This document shows, in pieces, positions 7,556-9,942 of a stretch of DNA of 9,942 bases. This stretch comes from Planctomycetota bacterium. GTDB lineage: Bacteria; Planctomycetota; UBA1135. The stretch covers positions 1 through 9,942 of the forward strand of contig JAQBVK010000068.1 of NCBI GenBank assembly GCA_027623585.1, read 5' to 3'. The number at the start of each line of letters is the position of its first letter. Positions within the stretch are counted from its first letter, which is position 1. Both the position numbers and the translations under genes were made by a program. Under the pieces are notes generated by a model. It was not told the origin of the DNA. It made no database searches and saw nothing but the letters and a program-made list of their open reading frames with translations.

Positions 7556-8121
7556 ATCCGCTGCAGCGCAAACAGTTTCGCACCTATCAATACGCCTGCG
7601 ATCGCTTCGGACAATTCCTCGGCGGGCTCGCCGAGGAAGGCTTGCTTGATCTCACGATCGTCGCGGCCACCGGTGACCACACCATCGGCACCGGCATCCC
7701 GTTCGCTGGTTCGGAACTCCTGCTCGAGCGAGCCGTGCCCTTCTTCGTGCTTGCGCCTCCCACCTTGGCCGCGCAGTTCCAGCCCGACTTCGGCCGGCCG
7801 GGTTCCCACAAGGACGTGATCCCGACCCTGGCCCACCTGAGTGGAGTCGCCACTGCGGGTTATCGCGGGATCGGATGCAGTTTGCTCGACGAGGCCGCCG
7901 AACCCTTCGGCTACAACCCGGAAGGATTGTCCTTGAGTCAGACGGTGGTCGTCATCGAGTTCGAGGGCGGCTACGGAACCCTCCGTTGGGAAGATCGATC
8001 GGGAACTGCGTTGAGTTCGACCGCCGAGCTTCCGGCGCACTCCGAGCTGCTGCGAAGGACGCGATCCGCCTTGGCCCTCACCGACTGGATCGTGCACGAG
8101 GCGGGGCAGAACCGCCCCTGA
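7525..8121 (+). CDS. LtaS/OpgB-family transferase, C-terminal part of the same gene
   Basis: This is the remainder of the sulfatase-fold domain, read in the -1 frame after the C9 tract. It contains V-A-A-T-G-D-H-T, the conserved Asp-His metal pair that completes the LtaS-type active site. A later G-S-H-K-D-V-I-P-T-L motif is typical of the end of this domain (H-x-D-x-x-P-T-L). About 60 further residues after that finish the protein. No convincing independent start is present: the first candidate is a TTG at 7552 with no ribosome binding site, and the piece has no signal peptide or membrane helix, so alone it would stay in the cytoplasm without half of its metal site. I therefore treat it as the 3' part of the gene at 6008, either broken or joined by slippage. 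Confidence 0.85.
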   Translation, partial: PELLARIKELNPLQRKQFRTYQYACDRFGQFLGGLAEEGLLDLTIVAATGDHTIGTGIPFAGSELLLERAVPFFVLAPPTLAAQFQPDFGRPGSHKDVIPTLAHLSGVATAGYRGIGCSLLDEAAEPFGYNPEGLSLSQTVVVIEFEGGYGTLRWEDRSGTALSSTAELPAHSELLRRTRSALALTDWIVHEAGQNRP

Positions 8122-8129
8122 GGCCAAAC

Positions 8130-8161
8130 GCTTGTTTGACTCAAGGGTCAAGGAATTTCCT
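8130..8161 (+). promoter_or_regulatory. AT-richer gap with two operator-like dyads
   Basis: The 98-base gap before the selenoprotein candidate is the most AT-rich stretch nearby. It holds TTGAC-N6-GTCAA (8136-8151), which also contains the palindrome TTGACTCAA (8136-8144), and directly after it the dyad AGGAA-T-TTCCT (8151-8161). Either could be a regulator site. TTGACT also resembles a -35 box, and CATAAT at 8192-8197 a -10 box, but the two are too far apart to pair. No T-rich terminator is seen. The start at 8220 has G-rich stretches 9-19 bases upstream (8201-8210) that may act as a ribosome binding site. Confidence 0.3.
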
Positions 8162-8219
8162 GAAAATGGCATTCCCATCGGGCTCATGCGGCATAATCAA
8201 GGGGTCGGGGAAACACGTC

Positions 8220-9221
8220 ATGAACAAACTCTCCCTCCTTCTCGTTCCGCTCCTCGCGGTCGCCATCGCCATCCCGGCGCAGGGTGCCGCGCCCCAGTGA
8301 TGAAGTGGTAGTAGCTCGGGCCGTGCGCCCGGCAATGGCACTGGTGGTTATGCAGGACCTTCGGACACGACGGGGCCTGGTGGAAATGCTGGCGGTCCTT
8401 CCGGATCTCCGGCCACGCCCGGCGGCGCGGGCGGCGCGGGCGGACCTGGCGGCGCATCGACTCCCGGTGGCGGCGCGGCATTGCCCACGCACCACGGTCA
8501 AACGGCGCGCAAGCTGTTGAAGATGGAATGGAACTATCCGGTGTTCGAGCGCAAGGTTGTCTCGAGGCCCGGTAGCGCCAAAACCGAAGGCACCGTCGCG
8601 CAAGCCGTCGAGTACGCGCTCCCGCGTGAGGAAGCATTTCTGTTCCTGGCCGGCAAGGATCGCCGTCCGCTGTTGGTCCTGCGTGAATGCAAGACCTGCA
8701 ACGGCACCGACGATGCTCTGTTGAGCCGCGCCGAGGACAACTCGCGCACCTTCTTGATGGCGCGTTGGTTCAACTGCGTGAAGTTGCCGACGCACGTGTT
8801 GGAAGAGAACCACCCCTTCCACGCGCTGTTCGACCAGAAGCATCCGCCGCACCTGTTCATGGCGCGCTGGGACGGATCCGAAGTGATCCCGCTCAAAGGC
8901 GACCAGTCGCGCACGGAGTTGTGGGACACCATGCTCGCGATGCTCGGCAATGCCTATCTGGGTGACGCGCGCGAAGCCATCTCGGAAATCGAGAAGGTGA
9001 TCGCGCAATACGACGTCTTCGACGCGCGGATCGCGCTGATCGAGGACCGCATCGACAAGACCGTCGAGGACGATGGTCCTAAGTCGAAGAAGCTCAAGTC
9101 GCTGAAGAAAGATCTCGAAGAAGCCCGTGGCAAACTCGAGGATCTGAAGAATCGCGAGAAGCACCTGTCCGACCTTGGCCTCCGGAAACAGGAGGCGCAA
9201 GCCTCGCCCGCTGGCCGATGA
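8220..9221 (+). CDS. Candidate secreted Sec-Sec selenoprotein: signal peptide, Gly-rich linker, thioredoxin-like domain, coiled coil
   Basis: Reading through two adjacent UGA codons gives one 333-residue protein. Residues 1-26 are a classic signal peptide (M-N-K-L, then L/V/A/I core, ending P-A-Q-G). Residues 27-28 are the UGA pair. About 29-88 form a Gly/Ser/Pro/Thr/Ala linker. About 90-260 look like a thioredoxin fold: the strand P-L-L-V-L-R-E before C157-K-T-C160, a third Cys at 186, and a likely cis-Pro loop at H-P-P-H-L-F-M. About 262-325 is a highly charged coiled coil. Both flanks of the UGA pair share one frame, and no ATG, GTG or TTG occurs between them and TTG 8481 (ATG 8523 is next). 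A conventional gene would start there and lose export and linker. A SECIS-like hairpin follows the UGAs. The stop overlaps the next start (ATGA, 9218-9221). The thioredoxin call is from motifs; I do not recognise the family. A nonsense-bearing pseudogene is the main alternative. Confidence 0.65.
8298..8303 (+). other. Tandem in-frame UGA UGA, proposed Sec-Sec insertion site
   Basis: Two consecutive TGA codons lie in frame between the signal-peptide codons (…CCC CAG) and the linker codons (AGT GGT AGT AGC…). TGA is used as a stop by at least five other genes here, so a changed genetic code is unlikely. Substituting the two codons independently, or two compensating indels, would be needed to explain this as an error. 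Confidence 0.6.
8304..8342 (+). promoter_or_regulatory. Bacterial SECIS-like hairpin
   Basis: Directly after the second UGA, AGUG (8304-8307) pairs with CACU (8339-8342) as a lower stem. Inside is a 17-base upper stem-loop (8316-8332): UCGGGC pairs with GCCCGG (one U-G wobble) around the loop CGUGC. Twelve bases lie between the second UGA and this stem. Known bacterial SECIS elements have a short hairpin about 11 bases after the UGA with G-U in the apical loop, which this has. The bulged U of E. coli fdhF is not clearly present. Internal-loop pairing at 8308-8315 and 8333-8338 is weak. Folded by eye only. Confidence 0.5.
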
Positions 9222-9942
9222 TCCCGCTGCGATCCGCCGCTTGGGCGGTGGTCGCCTTCGGTGCGCTCGTCGCCGGGCCTCTCTCCGCTCAGGAGAAGGA
9301 GCCCGGCGACGAGCCTTTTCGAAAGGACCCGTATACCAAGAACGATCCCGCGGCGATCCAGGCCGCCGGCTATCTCTCCTATCATCCCTTCTCCTTTGCG
9401 GACGGCGCACGAACGGAAGCGGTTGAACGCGTGCTCGGGGACGGTGTCGAAATGCTGTGGGTGGAAACCGCGCACTTCAAGATCGGCTCGAGCCTGCCTG
9501 AGTACCTGATCACCGAGCCGGAAGAGCGCGAACGCGTAAAGGAGGAATTGGAACGCTTGAGGATTCGAATCCCGAAGATCAAGCCGAAGGAGCGGAAGTT
9601 GGACCCATGGCTGCGGCTTCACCTCTACGCTCAACGCTGCGAGGAGATCTACGCCGAGTTCGAGCGCCAATTCGGCCTCGCCGAGGTCCGCTTCCCCAGC
9701 TCGAAGGGATCGACCGTGGACGGCGTGTACCGCGGAGAAGGCCCCTACTGGGGAATGGGCGACAAATTCACCGTGCTGCTGTTCGAAAAGGAGAGCAGCT
9801 ACGGACGCGTCAAGCAGAAGTACTTGCAAGGCATCGGCGGGGACTCTTCCGCGCGCTACCTGTTCAGCAAGTCCGACGGAATGCTGTTCGCCGCGCACGT
9901 GCAAGGCTCCAGCATGGACAGCGATACCGTGCTGCACTGCGC
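9218..9942 (+). CDS. Exported protein of unknown function, 5' part (continues past window)
   Basis: The 241 visible codons are open to the window end. An ATG overlapping the previous stop (ATGA) starts a signal peptide of about 24 residues (hydrophobic A/V/L core, ending P-L-S-A before Q-E-K-E). The mature part begins with a charged stretch, then W-V-E-T-A-H-F-K-I-G near 81-90, a charged helix-forming segment around 102-127, and L-D-P-W-L-R-L-H-L-Y-A-Q-R leading to a helix ending R-Q-F-G. The order (E-x-x-H-F strand, L-D-P, long helix ending F-G or Y-G) parallels the protein at 2233, so the two may be distant paralogues of a gluzincin-like group. If so, the final H240-C241 sits where HxxxH is expected, but the window ends there. 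No enzyme is recognised. The overlap implies co-expression with the upstream thioredoxin-like protein. Confidence 0.8.
   Translation, partial: MIPLRSAAWAVVAFGALVAGPLSAQEKEPGDEPFRKDPYTKNDPAAIQAAGYLSYHPFSFADGARTEAVERVLGDGVEMLWVETAHFKIGSSLPEYLITEPEERERVKEELERLRIRIPKIKPKERKLDPWLRLHLYAQRCEEIYAEFERQFGLAEVRFPSSKGSTVDGVYRGEGPYWGMGDKFTVLLFEKESSYGRVKQKYLQGIGGDSSARYLFSKSDGMLFAAHVQGSSMDSDTVLHC

Noticed and set aside
7875..8219. Upstream extension of the open frame leading into the signal peptide at 8220
   Set aside because: It overlaps the transferase C-terminus in another frame and reads as Arg-rich shadow. Only the part from ATG 8220 looks real.
8220..8300. Signal-peptide ORF as an independent 26-residue small protein
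   Set aside because: It is a typical cleavable signal peptide with nothing after it, and the same frame continues straight into a Gly-rich linker and domain. Part of the larger gene is the better reading.
8298..8303. TGA reassigned as a sense codon in this organism
   Set aside because: TGA ends most of the other genes at positions that match family lengths (for example xthA and glpK).
8370..8480. GGC/GCG-rich stretch as a DNA repeat array or collagen-like element
   Set aside because: The repetition reflects Gly/Ala/Pro codons of a linker; there is no regular repeat unit.
1..9942. CRISPR array, insertion sequence, tRNA or rRNA
   Set aside because: No regularly spaced repeats, transposase motifs, terminal inverted repeats or tRNA cloverleaf arms were seen on either strand.

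Overview
All genes in this window lie on the + strand. They form a compact, GC-rich array with several 4-base ATGA stop/start overlaps and few clear Shine-Dalgarno sites. The organism is most likely a planctomycete or close relative. This is an inference from the SMUG1-type uracil-DNA glycosylase, the run of signal-peptide proteins of unknown function, a secreted protein whose C-terminal module I associate with Planctomycetota, and the weak ribosome binding sites. TGA is the ordinary stop codon here, ending six of eight genes.

Layout. (1) 1-1249: the 3' part of a SMUG1-like uracil-DNA glycosylase overlaps an exonuclease III-type AP endonuclease, giving two consecutive base-excision-repair steps. 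(2) 1298-3429: two exported proteins of unknown function. The second has a cysteine-rich N-terminus and a gluzincin-like domain that has lost its catalytic glutamate. (3) 3447-8121: a phosphoglycerol-themed cluster. It holds a lipoprotein phosphodiesterase of the alkaline-phosphatase superfamily, glycerol kinase (ATGA overlap), and a five-helix membrane protein of the LtaS/OpgB phosphoglycerol-transferase family. The last gene is split by a -1 frame change at a run of nine C, before its Asp-His metal ligands. (4) 8122-9942: a short regulatory gap, then an unusual exported thioredoxin-like protein, overlapped by ATGA by the start of another exported protein that runs out of the window.

The main find is in region 4. 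A signal-peptide ORF (8220-8297) is separated by two adjacent in-frame UGA codons (8298-8303) from a Gly/Ser/Pro-rich linker, a CxxC thioredoxin-like domain and a coiled coil, all in the same frame. No start codon exists in that frame until a TTG 178 bases after the UGA pair. A hairpin resembling a bacterial SECIS follows directly: a 17-base stem-loop with GU in its loop, 12 bases after the second UGA, closed by a 4-bp lower stem. I read this as a candidate secreted selenoprotein with a Sec-Sec pair. A pseudogene remains the main alternative.

Working together (inference): glycosylase and AP endonuclease remove uracil. The phosphodiesterase, GlpK and the transferase could cycle glycerol phosphate between the envelope and the cytoplasm. 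The thioredoxin-like protein and its partner act outside the cytoplasmic membrane, with redox chemistry plausible for the first.
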